The notes under the pieces: model-generated | Told to the model about the DNA's origin: nothing | Database searches by the model: none | What the model saw: only the letters and a program-made list of their open reading frames with translations | Source of the DNA: Datisca glomerata | Lineage: Eukaryota; Streptophyta; Magnoliopsida; Cucurbitales; Datiscaceae | DNA length: 64,000 nt | Assembly: GCA_003255025.1 (NCBI GenBank) | Contig: QANY01007297.1 | Span: forward strand, 544,437 to 608,436 | Direction of reading: 5' to 3' | Program-made: the position numbers and the translations under genes | Shown: piece after piece, positions 22,118-34,086 of the stretch | Numbering within the stretch: the stretch's first letter is position 1 | Layout: every line of letters starts with the position of its first letter

Positions 22118-23002
22118 GGATGTTTTATTTTTATTACTAATGATGAATTGTTAATTGTATGATGACTTTTGGGTTTAAGCTTTATTTTATTTTTTCTTTA
22201 GAACTTGTGTAAGCCGTTTGAGACATAAGATTTTTATAATTTTATTTGAATATTATGTTGTAAAAATTCCATACGCAAGAAGACGAAGAACTCACAAGAC
22301 GGATGTGAAGGAGAAAAGGAGAAGGAGTTCCACGACGAAACTCCACCACTTCCGCTGCCGATGGGACTGTCCCACGGCCACTGCATGGCAGCAGTGGCGA
22401 CGGGATTGTCCCGCCGTCACAGCAAGACAGCGTAAGTGGCAGCGGCGGCAGGACTAACCTGCTGCCACCACCGGTGGGAATTCTTGCGGCTGCCAAGTTA
22501 CCGGGCGCGGATGCACTGGTACCGTGATGTCTCCTGTGGTGCTTCGCAAAAACCCTACTACAATTTTATTATTTAATTTTTTAAATTAATGTAATTTTAA
22601 AAATTAGTTATCGAGTTTAATTTTTTGAAAATTAAAACTAATTAATTGATTGGATTTTTGACCCAAGTTTAATAAGTCATTAAATTAATTTTTGACTAAT
22701 TAAATTCAATTAATTTAAAAGGATAATTAATGAGACTATTTAATAAGAAATTGTTTTTATTAATTAAACGGATTTTGCTTAAAACTTGAAGAATATGAAG
22801 ACGGGCCTCTACAAGAGAATGAGCTTATTTTGGAAATATGTAGTTTTGAAAACTGCTTTGTAATCATTTCTTTTTTTTTTCAACTGTTGTAAATTAAGAA
22901 ATATCCAATAATCACTCGATTCATCATTTATTTATTTATTATATTTATTTAAATAAATATTTATTGATTTGATTAATAACATGAACATGCATTAGTCAAT
23001 CA

Positions 23003-25400
23003 CACTACAACAGAAAAATACTACGATGGCGGTCAAAAAACACTATCATAGAGTTTTCATAGGATTTTTCAAAACGCGATGTCTGCCCACACTATTAAAA
23101 GTATGATCCTACAATAGCGTTTTTTCGCCGCTATTGAAAAACGCTATCATTATAACTTTTTATAGCATTTTTTAATGCTATGGTAAGTGTACCACAACGT
23201 TTAAAAAATGCCATTATAAACTTTCTATAGCGTTTAAAAATGCCATCTAAAGGTTATAATAGCATGTAGAAAATGTTATTAAAAGTCTATGATAGCGTTT
23301 GGCAAACGCTATAGGAAAAATTGTGAGAGTTTTAAACGCCATCATATCTCTTATTAACATTTTTTAAAGTTGTTAGAAACTTTTTATAGTATTTTAAATG
23401 CTGTAAATAATTTACACTAATGTTTCAAAAAAATAATATAAAGATCATCCGTTAGATCACTAATTTAAATTATTTAATGAAAGAAATTTACTAATAAATA
23501 TCCAAATCAAATACAATATCAAATGTCCAAAAAAACCGTACAAAGAGCATATCGAGGTGTTCATATCACATATTATAATATTTTGAGTTGTACTAAATAT
23601 CAAAAGTACAAGCCATTATTTTCATCAAAGAACTTCCATGTGTTCCTGTTGAAATCATATTCTCCATTACTATGTGGAACCACGCACCACCTGAATTACT
23701 ACGTCTTTGTTGTGTTTTCGGTGGACCTACATAAAAAATAATTGTTATGGTTCAATATCCACTTATAAATATATATATGATTTCTACAAAAGGTTTTCCA
23801 ATATTTAGACATGTTGATCTATAAGATTATAATCTAGATTGTAAAACATTATTTCTTGAAATACATACTTTTGGTGCATCTATGTTATATCCTTGAAAAT
23901 TCATATATAATAGCAAGTTAGAAAAATAACATAAGCAAATCCAATACAAATGCAAGAACAAAAATGCAAATCCAACATTTCAATCCACATTTCTAGCACC
24001 CCACATTTTTAGTGACTCTCAACTTCTTATATAAACAACACAACACAACGATGCAATACTGGTAATTTTAAAAGTAAAGGGAGCCCAACCAACTAAAAGT
24101 GCCAAGGCCCTTGAAACAGTTTAATATCTAAATTTCTCAATCTTTTATTTCTGTCCCCCAATTTTGCTGGAGAAATTCCCTAAACGTTGACTCCTGTGTA
24201 TGAAAGTGCCAACTTTCAGACCCTCAAGCCTCAATTATATTTTCTTAGTTTTGGGTATTCGCATATTGTAAAATCCAAGCTACCATTTAATCTCTCCAAA
24301 TTTTTAGTCAAATTCTCTGTCTCCGAATTGAAAAGCACCCGTTTTGCTCCACCTCTCTCACAAAATCTCCAAAGTCCGTTTAAAAAAGAAAGAGATACTA
24401 TGTGTTATAGAATATACAATGCTTCTTTACAATTGGGATGTCTATCTCCAAGTCTCCAAATCTTATCAATTAGAACAAGCTGAATAATGAATATGGAATT
24501 TAAAGAGCACCACCATAAAAGAGTAATACAACTCCTTAGTCACTATGCTACAACAAACAAGGTTCCCGACATACGTTGTCCAGACTTATATGTTTCTTCA
24601 CATTTCAAAAATAGACTAATCAACCAATATTTGTATGTATAACTAAATCCTCACAATCTGAAAAGAATAAGTCTACAGGGGAAGGGAAAAGGACAGTATT
24701 AAAACACCATGTAACTTCATTTCCAACTCATGACCTATATCCAAATAAACTTTAGAGTATAAAAACAAAAAAGAAATCATTTATACCTTCAAAGGGGTAA
24801 GGTTTCTTCAACCAAAACTTGTACAAATCTTATAAAGGCTAACTATAAGTGGCATAGGCAAGTCAAACTTCATTTACATTTCCACAGAGAAAGGGGAATA
24901 CATTGAAAGACAATACCCCAAATGAAGAGAAGCTTTGAAGCTGTGAGACAGAGCTCAGACAGAGAGTTGCATACAAATCTGTGACAGACACTTAAAATAG
25001 AGACGCATGCAAGAAATACCTGAGAGAGAGCTCGCCTAGCGAGGAAAGCTTCATTTCAAAGAGACTCGTTTGTGAGATTTGTACTTCATTCAACGAAGCA
25101 CTTGGTTAATATAACATAAGTGCTTTTGTTCTGGAGAGAACAAAGGCGCTTTGTTGTAGAGAGAATAGAGGCACTTCAGAGAGGGAGTGAGATTCGGTGA
25201 GCCTTAAGATCGGTGAGAGAAAGACAGGTTGAAGCTGCGAGAAAGAGGGTTAAAATGCTAAGAGAAAGTGAGTCGTCAAAGCTGAGAGAGAGAGAGAGAG
25301 GTTGAAAGAGGGAGTATTTTTTTAGCAATTTTTAGGTGAGTTAGGTAAATTTTGGTCCCCCGCGCCTAGTTTCCTTAGCGTTTTGATACAAAATGCAATC
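23003..25400 (+). mobile_element. Non-autonomous CACTA element (right boundary unclear)
   Basis: The left end reads CACTACAACAGAAAAATACT (23003-23022), a CACTA terminus. It is followed (23060-23440) by more than ten direct and inverted copies of AAACGCTAT / ATAGCGTTT variants, a subterminal array. A purine-rich GAGAGA segment (25020-25310) and TAGCGTTTTG (25377-25386) lie near the presumed right end, but no matching GTAGTG terminus was found. No transposase is visible inside. The right boundary is therefore an estimate. Confidence 0.65.
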
Positions 25401-26428
25401 CTAGTGTGCTATAGAAGCACATGTTTATTTTAGTATCACATGTCATACATGAAACCCCATAGAGTTTTATTTAATCATACATCTAATTTGTAAAAATATG
25501 ATTTATTAAGATTGTCCTAATGTGTTTCTATGAACTAATTTTTGAAATAAATTGTAGGTAGACTACTAAGTTTTGATTAATAAAACTTGGTAATCACACC
25601 ACTCTAAAGTCATGCGTTTAGATAGGCCTTTAGGATAACCTATCTTAATGAAGAAAATATTTTTTATTAAAGTTATATGAATGTAATCTATTAATTAGTT
25701 ATTTTAAGTTCACCTAAATTAGTCTTAGACTCCTTTTAAGGTTAAATGAACTTAGGGCAATTAGATTGGATTAATAAATTTTTTTACAATCATAGGGTTA
25801 TAGTAACTAATAATTAATTTGGAATTAATTGATTACTTAAGTAAAAAAACATTTATTGCAAAATAATGAGTGGGACAAGGTTGACATGTCAATGTGACCT
25901 ATGGTCTCCATTATTAGTACAACAACGTGAGATATGGTGAAGGCATCGAGACGGCTTTGTTTTCGTCTCCCATAAGGAAAGTTTCGAATTGTATCAATAT
26001 CAAGGTTGGCTTCTTTAAAGATATGATTAAGTGATGTATTTTAGACTTGACCGACTCTAAGGTGACATTTTCTAAATTAAGTCATGGATTCTGAAATAAT
26101 GGATTATACTCATAAAATCACAATTAAACTTTGAAGTGGATAATTGTGACTTAACCAAATAAAAGTTACCTAATTATTAAAGAGAAAATATGAGATATTT
26201 TAAGGCTAAATTAATAAGGAAGGGAATGTCTTATAGGCAATTTAAAGTTAATATGACCGACCATAAGGCATCATATTAATTGTTAGGTTAACTTATTGTA
26301 GATTACTAATTGTTAAGTTTATTTGTTTGATATGTTGTATCCATCCATCACATTTACTTTATGAAATTTTGATATTTATTTCAATTATATTGAATAGTGT
26401 ATCTTTTATTTCTTTTTCATTTTTTAAT

Positions 26429-27205
26429 ATGTCTACCACGGGTAATTCTATTACTGCTTTACTTGTGCTCGAAAAACTCAATGGTGATAAGTTTATAAGA
26501 TGGAAATAAAATTTGAATTTGATGCTAATATATGAGAACCACAAGTTTATCCTTACTGAGGAATGTCCTGAAGAGCCCGCTGCCAATGCCCCGCAACATG
26601 CTTGTTAGCATGAATAATGTTCTTAGAACTAAGCACAAAAGCATAGAAACTGCCTATGAGATTATGGAATCTCTTCAAGCTATGTTTAGGCAGCAATCTG
26701 ATCATAGTCGTCATGAAGCTACTATAAACTATATGAGTACTAAGATAAAGAAAGGTATTTTTGTGCGAGAACATGTTTTGAATATGATCAACATAATACA
26801 TGAAGGAGAAGTACATAAGGCTACCATTGATGAGCGAACTCAAGTTAACATATACTTGAATCACTCACACCTACTTTTTTTACGTTCACTACCAACTATG
26901 TTATGAACAACTTATAATTCAACATGACCCAGTTATTAAATGAACTACAGACTTTTGACCAAATAGGGCGAGGTAAATATTGCTGAGCAAAAGCCTTCGT
27001 CCTCTAAAGATAAAAGTCAGAAAAGGAAGAAGAACAATGGAAAGGAAAATGGTAAGGATAAGAAAGGAAAGAAAGCCAAGAAGTCATGTAAGGCCAATAA
27101 GAACAAGAAAGACAACAACTCCAAGAAGAAAGAGCCCAAAGGAAAATGTTTCCATTGTGGAGTTGAATGTCACATGAAGAGAAACTATAACAAGTATCTC
27201 AACTA
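26429..27205 (+). pseudogene. Copia gag, frameshifted
   Basis: The ATG at 26429 opens MSTTGNSITALLVLEKLNGD, a typical Copia gag start followed by a K-F-x-R-W-K segment (about residue 23). After stops and a frameshift, the next frame (26600-26880) gives AYEIMESLQAMFRQQ and ATINYMSTKIKKG, the central gag domain. A lysine-rich stretch (about 26990-27140) leads to a zinc knuckle CFHCGVECHMKRNY (27147-27188), where the last Cys of C-X2-C-X4-H-X4-C is Tyr. The stops and lost cysteine mean it is not functional. Confidence 0.85.
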
Positions 27206-27249
27206 GCTGAAAAAGAAAGGTAAATTTGATTTACTTATACTTGAAGCTC

Positions 27250-28363
27250 GTTTACTTATCATCCTGGATTATAGATTCAGAGGCCACTAACTATGTTTAT
27301 TCTTCTTTGTGGATACTTGATTCTTCAAGGGAGCTTGTTGATGGCTAGGTGATAATAAGAGTTTACAATGGGGCGCACGTTTTAGCAATGGCATTAGGAA
27401 CAATCCTTATAAACTTTGAAATAAATTTCTTGTGTTTGAAAAATGTTTCTTTTATTCTGGGATTTTCTAGAAATTTAATTTCTTTATCTTTGTTGCATGA
27501 ACAAAATTTTGATATTTCCTTTAGTAATAATATGTCTGTTAATTCAAAGAATGGATTCAATATTTATCATGCAAAAGTTTCAAACGGATTGTATATGCTT
27601 AAACCAACTAAACGGATATTAAATAATTCATAATTATTTAAAGTAGCAAATCTAAAAAGTAACAAACAAAAAGAGGTTTCTCAAGAAGATGATACGTATC
27701 TTTAGCATCTTAGGTTGGGACATGGTCGAACAGAGATAAAAGTCAGCCATAGAGATCCTAGAGTTCCGTGTGGAAGGGCTGTCGCTCAACGGATTAAGGT
27801 ACATCGGGAATAACATGTTGATGACTCCCAAGAGTTCTTATTGACAGAGTCGTTTGACACCTCGATGTCGACTCATCATATGGGGTTGAAGAAGGTCCCA
27901 AGGGTTCGGTTGTTTGCTGATTCAAGTGGTACGTGAGTTGAGTTTAGAACGTCATGAGACAATACTAATCTTGACAGAACAAACCGATTAAAAAAGCATG
28001 ATGCTTTGAGAGAAGTAAAAGTTGGAACTCTTCCAATTTTTGAATCATGTCTAGAGGGTAAAATGACTAAGAGACATTTCTCTACAAAAGGCCAAAGAGC
28101 CAAAGTACCACTTAACCTAGGATATAGTGATGTTTACAGACCAATCAATATACAAGTTAGAGGTGGGTATGACTATTTCATCAATTTTATGACAATTACT
28201 CAAGATACGTTTATACTTACATAATGCATAGAAAGTCTGAAACTTTTGAAAAGTTTAAAGGCATCAAAGAAGAAGCTGAAAAGTAATTAGGTAAATATCT
28301 GAAAACACTTCGATCAGATCGAGGAGAAGAATACTTGGATTTATAATTCAAGGATTACCCGCT
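27250..28363 (+). pseudogene. Copia protease, GAG-pre-integrase and integrase N-terminal part, interrupted
   Basis: The protease motif is degenerate (WIIDSEATNYVYS, about 27263-27300). It is followed by FLCLKNVSFILGFSRNLISLSLL (27427-27495), the usual region after the active site. GAG-pre-integrase begins with HLRLGH near 27708 and resumes at 27963 with NLDRTNRLKK and CLEGKMTKRHF (about 28045-28080). Between the two parts lies a 234-bp piece of large-subunit rRNA. Integrase core then gives YSDVYRPINIQVRGGYDYFI (about 28120-28180) and LRSDRGEEYLDL (about 28308-28345), and stops at the plastid-derived insertion. Several stop codons are present. Confidence 0.85.
27729..27962 (+). pseudogene. Organelle large-subunit rRNA fragment, probably mitochondrial rrn26
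   Basis: The segment contains the deeply conserved domain V words GTCGCTCAACGGAT, CACCTCGATGTCGACTCATC, GAAGAAGGTCCCAAGGGTTC and GTGGTACGTGAGTTG, and GTTTAGAACGTCATGAGACA, in the correct order. GACTCCCAAGAGTTCTTAT and the GTTGAAGAAGG form agree with plant mitochondrial 26S rRNA as I recall it rather than plastid 23S. Many differences look like C-to-T or G-to-A changes (for example TTTGACACC for TTTGGCACC), as expected for methylated nuclear copies. It splits the GAG-pre-integrase domain of the host Copia. Confidence 0.85.
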
Positions 28364-28389
28364 GTAGAAATTGATGAATAATATAAAAT

Positions 28390-28427
28390 TTCCTGGCGTT
28401 GAGCTATTTTTCCACAGGACCTCCCCT
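28390..28427 (-). pseudogene. rrn5: Plastid 5S rRNA 3'-end fragment
   Basis: The minus strand reads AGGGGAGGTCCTGTGGAAAA and then ATAGCTCAACGCCAGGA. This matches the 3' end of plastid 5S rRNA (usually GGTCCTGCGGAAAAATAGCTCGACGCCAGGA) with two transitions. About 38 bp is retained. Confidence 0.7.
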
Positions 28428-28867
28428 ATTATTTTAGTTATTATTTATTTTTGTTACTTTTATTTATTGATTGAATAAAGGCCCAACAGAAATTGCTTGT
28501 TTTTCAGGATCCCCTTATAAATTCCGATGGATCCAAATCCAATAAAAAAATACATCAATTCATAATACTTCTGCTACGAAAAAAGGTTGTGATAAGAAAC
28601 GCTCAATTTAATTCAAAAAAATTATGTTTCATAATTTAATGATCCAATTGTTTCAATCAGTTTTGAGTGAATGGATACTCTGAGATAGAATGAGAAAAAT
28701 TGAATATGAAGTTTTCTGAAAAAACCTGCAGAAATCAATAATAAATAAATTCAATTGAAATATCGTTGAATGGATCCATTTGAAAACAATTAGATTGCCA
28801 TAAATTGACAAGGTAATATTTCCACTTCAAGTCACATTAATTTGTTGACCGACAGTATCTCGACCCT

Positions 28868-28903
28868 TGGAATGTTTCCAATAAAAATGGTTTGTTCTTG
28901 CAT
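28868..28903 (-). pseudogene. rpoB: Plastid RNA polymerase beta subunit (rpoB) fragment
   Basis: The minus strand encodes MQEQTIFIGNIP, identical to a stretch in the N-terminal part of plastid RpoB (usually preceded by SRD and followed by LMNSLG). Homology ends abruptly on both sides, so only about 36 bp of coding sequence is recognisable. Confidence 0.65.
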
Positions 28904-29836
28904 AGAAGTTCCTATAAAAATGGGAAATACGAAATAACATAAAAACAGATTCATTAAAAAAATGTTATATATTCTAATATTCTATATCATATCAGAATAA
29001 AGATTGCCCCTTATTTTTTGAACAACCTACTGTTTATTTGTTTGGTCAGAAGAGTGCTCCGAATATTCTTTATTGTAGAAATTTTCGGGATCAATGATTG
29101 GACCAGTACAACAATGTGTTGAACTACTTCAACAAGTCTGAAATTTTGTTTCAATCTAATTTTCTATTTTTTTTGAACAAGTCTCAATTGATTCAACAAT
29201 TAGATCATTGGATCGATTACATATTAATCAATATTCGATTGTAAGTTGTTGAGAGTTGTCATAGAATGGATACCTCGACTTAATATTTGAACCAATTAGG
29301 TTTACGACGAAACCTAGAAATCGATCAATAGCTCTGGTCTTGAAAACTGGTATCCTCCATTGATCAAGAATTTCGATTTTTGGGAATATTACTTCAATTG
29401 AGATAATGAAAAATCATTTCGTTTGCTCCTTTAGGTTCTTTAAATTCCGTGGGTGGCGCTGCAATTCAATATAATTCAATATAGATAGATATTTATCCCA
29501 TTTTTAAATTGGTTTATTCTGCAGAAGATACCATGAATCTTATTTATCCAAATATTATAACCAATTCGGGGAATTTTAGAATGATTTTTCTAATTTTTTT
29601 TATTCGTATGAATTCATTCGAGACGTAAGCAAAACTCAGATTGGAAATTTCCCAACCCACCCTTTCCCTTTTATTTTTTACAAATGGGGAAGTTCTGTAT
29701 AGAATTTTGAATACACATCAATTCTCGGGCCCCGCTATTATCCGCTTATCGTTCTATTAATTGTTATCTTCTAGATGTATTGAATCGAATTGCTACAATT
29801 TCGAATCCGTTATTATATGTTTGCTCTAGTTTTTGT

Positions 29837-32030
29837 TGTACTCACAGCACCTGGAACGCCACAGTTAAATGGTGTTTCAAAAGAAGAAACAAAACCTTAT
29901 CAGATATGGTTAGGTCGATATTAAGCTACTCATCAGTACCACTCACATTCAGGGGATATGCACTTCAAACGGTTATTTACTTTTTGAATATAGTTCTTTC
30001 TAAGTCTGTAAGCAAGACACCTTTAGAGTTATGGAATGGCTTCAAACCCAGTTTGCATCATTTTTGTATATGGGGGTGTTCGATTCACATTCTTTGACCT
30101 AAGACTGAAAAGTTAGACTCAATATCTGAAGTATTTATATTTGTTGGCTATGCTCTAGAAACAAGAGGTGGTTACTTTTATAGTCAGAAGGATAAAAAAG
30201 TGTTTGTATCTATAAATGCTACTTTCCTTGAACACGACTATATGGTAAACTATAAACCTGAGAGCAAAATAGTTCTTGAAGAACCCACATCTGATAAGAT
30301 CAGACCATCTTCATCATTAAGTGATAGACGACAAACCAAGGAACCCATTATTCATATTCAGGAAACCCCGGTGCAAGATCGTAGTGGGTGGGTTATAAGA
30401 CAACCCATTCTCTATGAACATGAGGCACATGTCTTAGTGTCAGATACTGATCAGGACGATTCATTCACATTTAAAGAGGCAATGGAAGATCCTGAAAAGA
30501 ATAAATTGCAAGATGTCATGAACTAAGAAATTGAATTGATGTATTCTAATTCTGCTTGAGAACTTGTAGATCTATCTGAAGAAGTCTGGACCATTGGATG
30601 TAAATAGATCTTCAAGAAGAAAAGAGGTGCAGATGGGAAAGTATAGACTTTCAAGGCACAATTAGTAACCAAATACTATAGTCAAAGGGAAAGAGGCGAT
30701 TACAAAAAGACATTTTCTCCTGTTGCCATGCTAAAATCCATTTGCATTCTATTATCCATAGCCGCTAGTTTAGACTATGAAATATGACAAATGGATGTCA
30801 AGACAGCCTTTCTTAATGGCTCTCTTGAAGAAAGTATTTGTATGATGCAACCAGAAGAGTTCGTGAACAAGGGGCAAGATCAGAACGTATACAAGTTACT
30901 TAAATCTATTTATGGATTGAAGCAAGCATCACAATAGAGGATTTGTGGCTTATCCATATCTTGGAATCTTACCTTTGATAAAATCATTAAAAGATATGAC
31001 TTCGAATAAAATGTTGATAAAGCTTGTGTGTATAAATACATCAATGATAAGAAGGTGTTTTTTTAGTTTTTTTAGTGGATAATATTATACTCATTGGTAA
31101 TGATGTGGAAAGTTTATCTCAAGTAAAGAAGTGGTTAGCTGAAAAATTACAAATGAACGATTTGGGAGAAGCGAGCTATGTTCTAGGCAACCAAATCCTA
31201 AGAGATAGGAAGCACAATCTTTTGGTACTTTCTCATGCGTCTTATATTGATAAAGTGCTAGAAAGATTCTCTATGAAAAATTCTAAAAAAAAAGTCAATT
31301 ACGGACTAGACATGGAATTGTCCTTTCCAATGAGCAGTGTCCTAAGGCACTTTAAGAGGAACGGAATATAAGAAAGGTTCATTATGCTTCAGCAGAAGGG
31401 AGTATCAAGTATGCCATGTTGTGTATGAGACTGAACATCTGTTATGTAGTAGAAATTATCAGACGTTATCAATCAAATTCTGGTTTTGAACACTAGATTG
31501 CGGTAAAGCACATTCTCAAGTATTTTCGGAGAATGGGAAATTATATGCATGTTTATTCAGAATGAGACCTGAACCCCACTGGATCTACTGATCTAATTTT
31601 CAATAAAATAGGGGCAGTTGAAAGTCAATGTTTGGATCAGTATTCACCCTAAGTGGAAGAGCTGTAGTTTGGAGAAGTATTAAACAATCCAGTATTGCAT
31701 ATTCCACCATGGAAAACCTATATATAAAGGCTTGTGAACCTGTGAAAGAATCAGTTTTGCTCAGAAAGTTTTATATTGATCTGGAAGTAATTCCAGATAT
31801 GGATAAGCCACAAATCCTATATTGTGACAACAGTGGGCAATGGCTAATTCAGGGCATGCACATTGAGAAGAAATTCCATCTTATAAGAGAGATCGTACAA
31901 CGAGGAGATGTAAGTGTTCTGAAGATAGCGTCAGATTAGAGCTGACTGATGAGTGCCTTTAGAAAAGCTGATCATTTTACCAAGACACTTCCAGCGAATC
32001 CATTTGAGGCTCATGTGTGAAATATGGGGC
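29837..32030 (+). pseudogene. Copia integrase end, reverse transcriptase and RNase H, decayed
   Basis: Integrase resumes with GTPQLNGVSKRRNKTLSDMV and runs to YALETRGGYFYSQKDKKVFV (30150-30220). Reverse transcriptase begins near 30480 and shows QMDVKTAFLNGSLEESI (about 30787-30840) and LLKSIYGLKQAS (about 30896-30933). The active-site Y-V-D-D is lost: near 31075 the reading is stop-VDN. RT ends with SYVLGNQILRDRK (31175-31215) and SHASYIDKVLERF. RNase H follows with SGRAVVWRSIKQSSIAYSTME (31645-31710), CDNSGQ (31822-31840) and a C-terminal FTKTLPANPFEAHV (about 31977-32020). Stops throughout. Confidence 0.88.
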
Positions 32031-32054
32031 TTAGAGAAATGCTACATTTTCTTT

Positions 32055-32069
32055 AGGGAAAGCGGGAGA
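32055..32069 (+). other. Polypurine tract
   Basis: AGGGAAAGCGGGAGA directly precedes the 3' LTR and is the expected second-strand primer site. Confidence 0.75.
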
Positions 32070-32070
32070 T

Positions 32071-34081
32071 TGTTGGGCATAGTGCCCTGAAAGCATGAAA
32101 ATGTCTGAAAGTTTCATATTCATTAAGGAGACTATGATGTTGTATTACTACAACAGGATTAAAATCATAGATAATGAATAAAATAGTCTGTAAAATATTA
32201 AAGTATAAAATCTTTAATGAATGGTTGCTAGTACGGTTCACTAAGAATTTTTTAATGCTTGTAATCTAGATCTAGATCGCTGATGTAGATAGTCATCTTA
32301 ATGAAAGTACTTTCTATAATTAGATTATATAGGAGATGACCGGTGTGAATTAATATCTTTATTAATTTATCGTTTATCATAAAGACTTAATACACATCAA
32401 TCAGATGGATCATATATAGATCAATCTAAATCTTGAGTAGTCATGAACTCATATACATGTCTACTGAATCTTTTGATTCACTTGGTAAAATTTGTTTGTA
32501 AAACAGGCTAGTGACTTTTATTTTGAGATTCAGTGACATAGATAGTTGGGAGCATGATCTTACAATATTTAAAATCCAAGTTTTTCTAATGGATTGTATA
32601 TCAGTTTTCTTAAGTGTTAATTCTGGGCCTGAATGCTTATTGAGTTCAAATATATAATATAGTTATAGATTAACCATTAAATAGTAAATTAATGGTACTT
32701 AAGGATCAAAAGGTAATTAGAAGGGTAAAACGATAATTTTGACTAGTTTTAATTTACGAACCAATAATTGAAGGACAAAACTACATGAAGTGATTATATC
32801 AATAGACTACATGAGATTTCTCTGTAAATGTATTATGTAATTACTAAGAGTGCAATTCTATATTTATAGTGGAGTAATAATAGAATTAATAAATAAGATT
32901 ATTTAATTAATAATCTGGTTTATTGCAGTTTAGAATTGTGGGTGCATGGTCCCAACCCACCTTTGTACTACACAGTTTATGGTGTAAATGTTTCAAGACA
33001 TAAGAAAAAGACTAGTTTTCAAAAGGAGTTGAGTTTTCAAGGCAAATATATAATTATAAGATAATTATATGTCATTAATTAATGTAATTTTTGGAAATAT
33101 TGATTAATTAATTATTTATTGATTAGTTATGAGTTAATCGATATTAAGTCAGTATATTTAATTTATGAAATTAAATAATATTAAATTATTATACATACAA
33201 TTTCATTTTGAATTAACTGATTAGTTAATTTTAAATTAACAGATAACTTAGTTGATATGTTTTATCAGATAAGTTAATTTTTTAATTAACTGATATTTAT
33301 GTTTATTAGAAATAATGCATAGATATGTATTTGATTGAATAAAATAATAAAATTGAAAATGATCATGTGACATTTTAGACTGTCATACACCAATCACTGT
33401 GTTGAAGTAGTGATTGGCACACTGCACACTGCAGTGTCGCACGGCTCTGCAATGTTGCACGACACTGCAGTGGCACATTTGTGCGACAATGTAGTGTTGC
33501 ATGGCACTGGAGTGGGTCTCACTTTAGTGGCAGATTTATAAATAATTTTATTATTTTATTAAAACCTAAACCTAATGAGACTTGACCTAAAATATTAATA
33601 GATAATATTCTATTGACCTCATTAATCAATTAATCAATCAATCTATAATTGAAGCTTAGTGAATTCTTTAATTCTGCGTCAGAGTTCTATCTTAAAAGCC
33701 CTTCTCCAAATTTCTAAATCTCATATGATGAGTACATTTAGAGATAAAAAAATTATTCTTGTTCATTCTACGTGCCCACACACGTCCTAGTGTATTTGAG
33801 GATTGGTTTAGAAGATCTTGGTGTGAATCTCACAAGTCCGTTATTCGTGAAATTGGATGTTCGTTGTTTTATACTAGAAGACAGCAATGACGCTTGATAG
33901 ATTTCAAGAGGTAAAGATCTTTACTTTGAATGTCTATTGATTTAATGTATAGATATATAATAGATTTGTGTGAAAAATTATTTGTTCACAAAAATATGTT
34001 TGGGACCTGTGATCTTGTATCAAACCTTTTAATAATTAAAAATCCTTCCGCTGCGCATTTGATGCGCCACTATTACCAGCA
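32071..34081 (+). repeat. 3' LTR of the 14.9-kb Copia element (2011 bp)
   Basis: Starts TGTTGGGCATAGTGCCCTGA and ends ACCAGCA. It is the better-preserved LTR and lacks the foreign block of the 5' LTR. At about 33410-33535 it has a local expansion of GC-richer units such as GCACGACACTGCAGTGGCAC, which are mostly missing from the 5' LTR (20535-20570). Confidence 0.92.
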
Positions 34082-34086
34082 AATAC
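34082..34086. other. Right target-site duplication AATAC
   Basis: Exact copy of the pentamer at 19148-19152, immediately after the 3' LTR. Confidence 0.85.

Larger units (their letters stand above)
21902..26428 (+). other. Leader region of the Copia element, with insertions
   Basis: No gag homology is seen before 26429. The region holds a microsatellite hairpin (21925-22117), a GC-rich segment with CCGCCG and CTGCTGCC words (about 22300-22520), and a CACTA insertion starting at 23003. The final kilobase (about 25400-26428) is AT-rich leader. Open frames in it are short and without recognised domains. Confidence 0.5.
28364..29836. other. Plastid-derived insertion (NUPT) within Copia integrase
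   Basis: The Copia integrase reading breaks after FKDYP (28363) and resumes with SAPGTPQLNGVSKRRN at about 29838. The intervening 1.47 kb is unrelated to Copia and holds at least two plastid gene pieces: the end of 5S rRNA (28390-28427, minus) and a short part of rpoB (28868-28903, minus). The rest resembles plastid intergenic sequence but I could not identify it. The pieces are not neighbours in usual plastid genomes, so the insertion is rearranged or was joined from several fragments. Confidence 0.65.
19153..34081 (+). mobile_element. Complete but inactive Copia LTR retrotransposon with nested insertions
   Basis: Bounded by LTRs starting TGTTGGGCATAGTGCCC (19153 and 32071) and ending ACCAG[TC]A (21887 and 34081), with a 5-bp target duplication AATAC on both sides. 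A primer-binding site (TTGGTATCAGAAC) follows the 5' LTR and a purine tract precedes the 3' LTR. Internally: leader, gag, protease, integrase, RT and RNase H, in Copia order. The interior carries a CACTA insertion, a mitochondrial rRNA fragment and a plastid-derived segment, and every ORF is broken. The two LTRs have diverged clearly by substitutions and indels, so the insertion is old. Confidence 0.92.

Noticed and set aside
22218..22496. GC-rich open frames on both strands after the microsatellite hairpin
   Set aside because: No domain; they lie in the non-coding leader of the Copia element.
24187..24483. 98-codon open frame (+)
   Set aside because: Inside the non-autonomous CACTA element; no recognisable domain or splice structure.
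27729..27962. Functional rRNA gene
   Set aside because: Only part of domain V is present, with many changes, inside a dead transposon.
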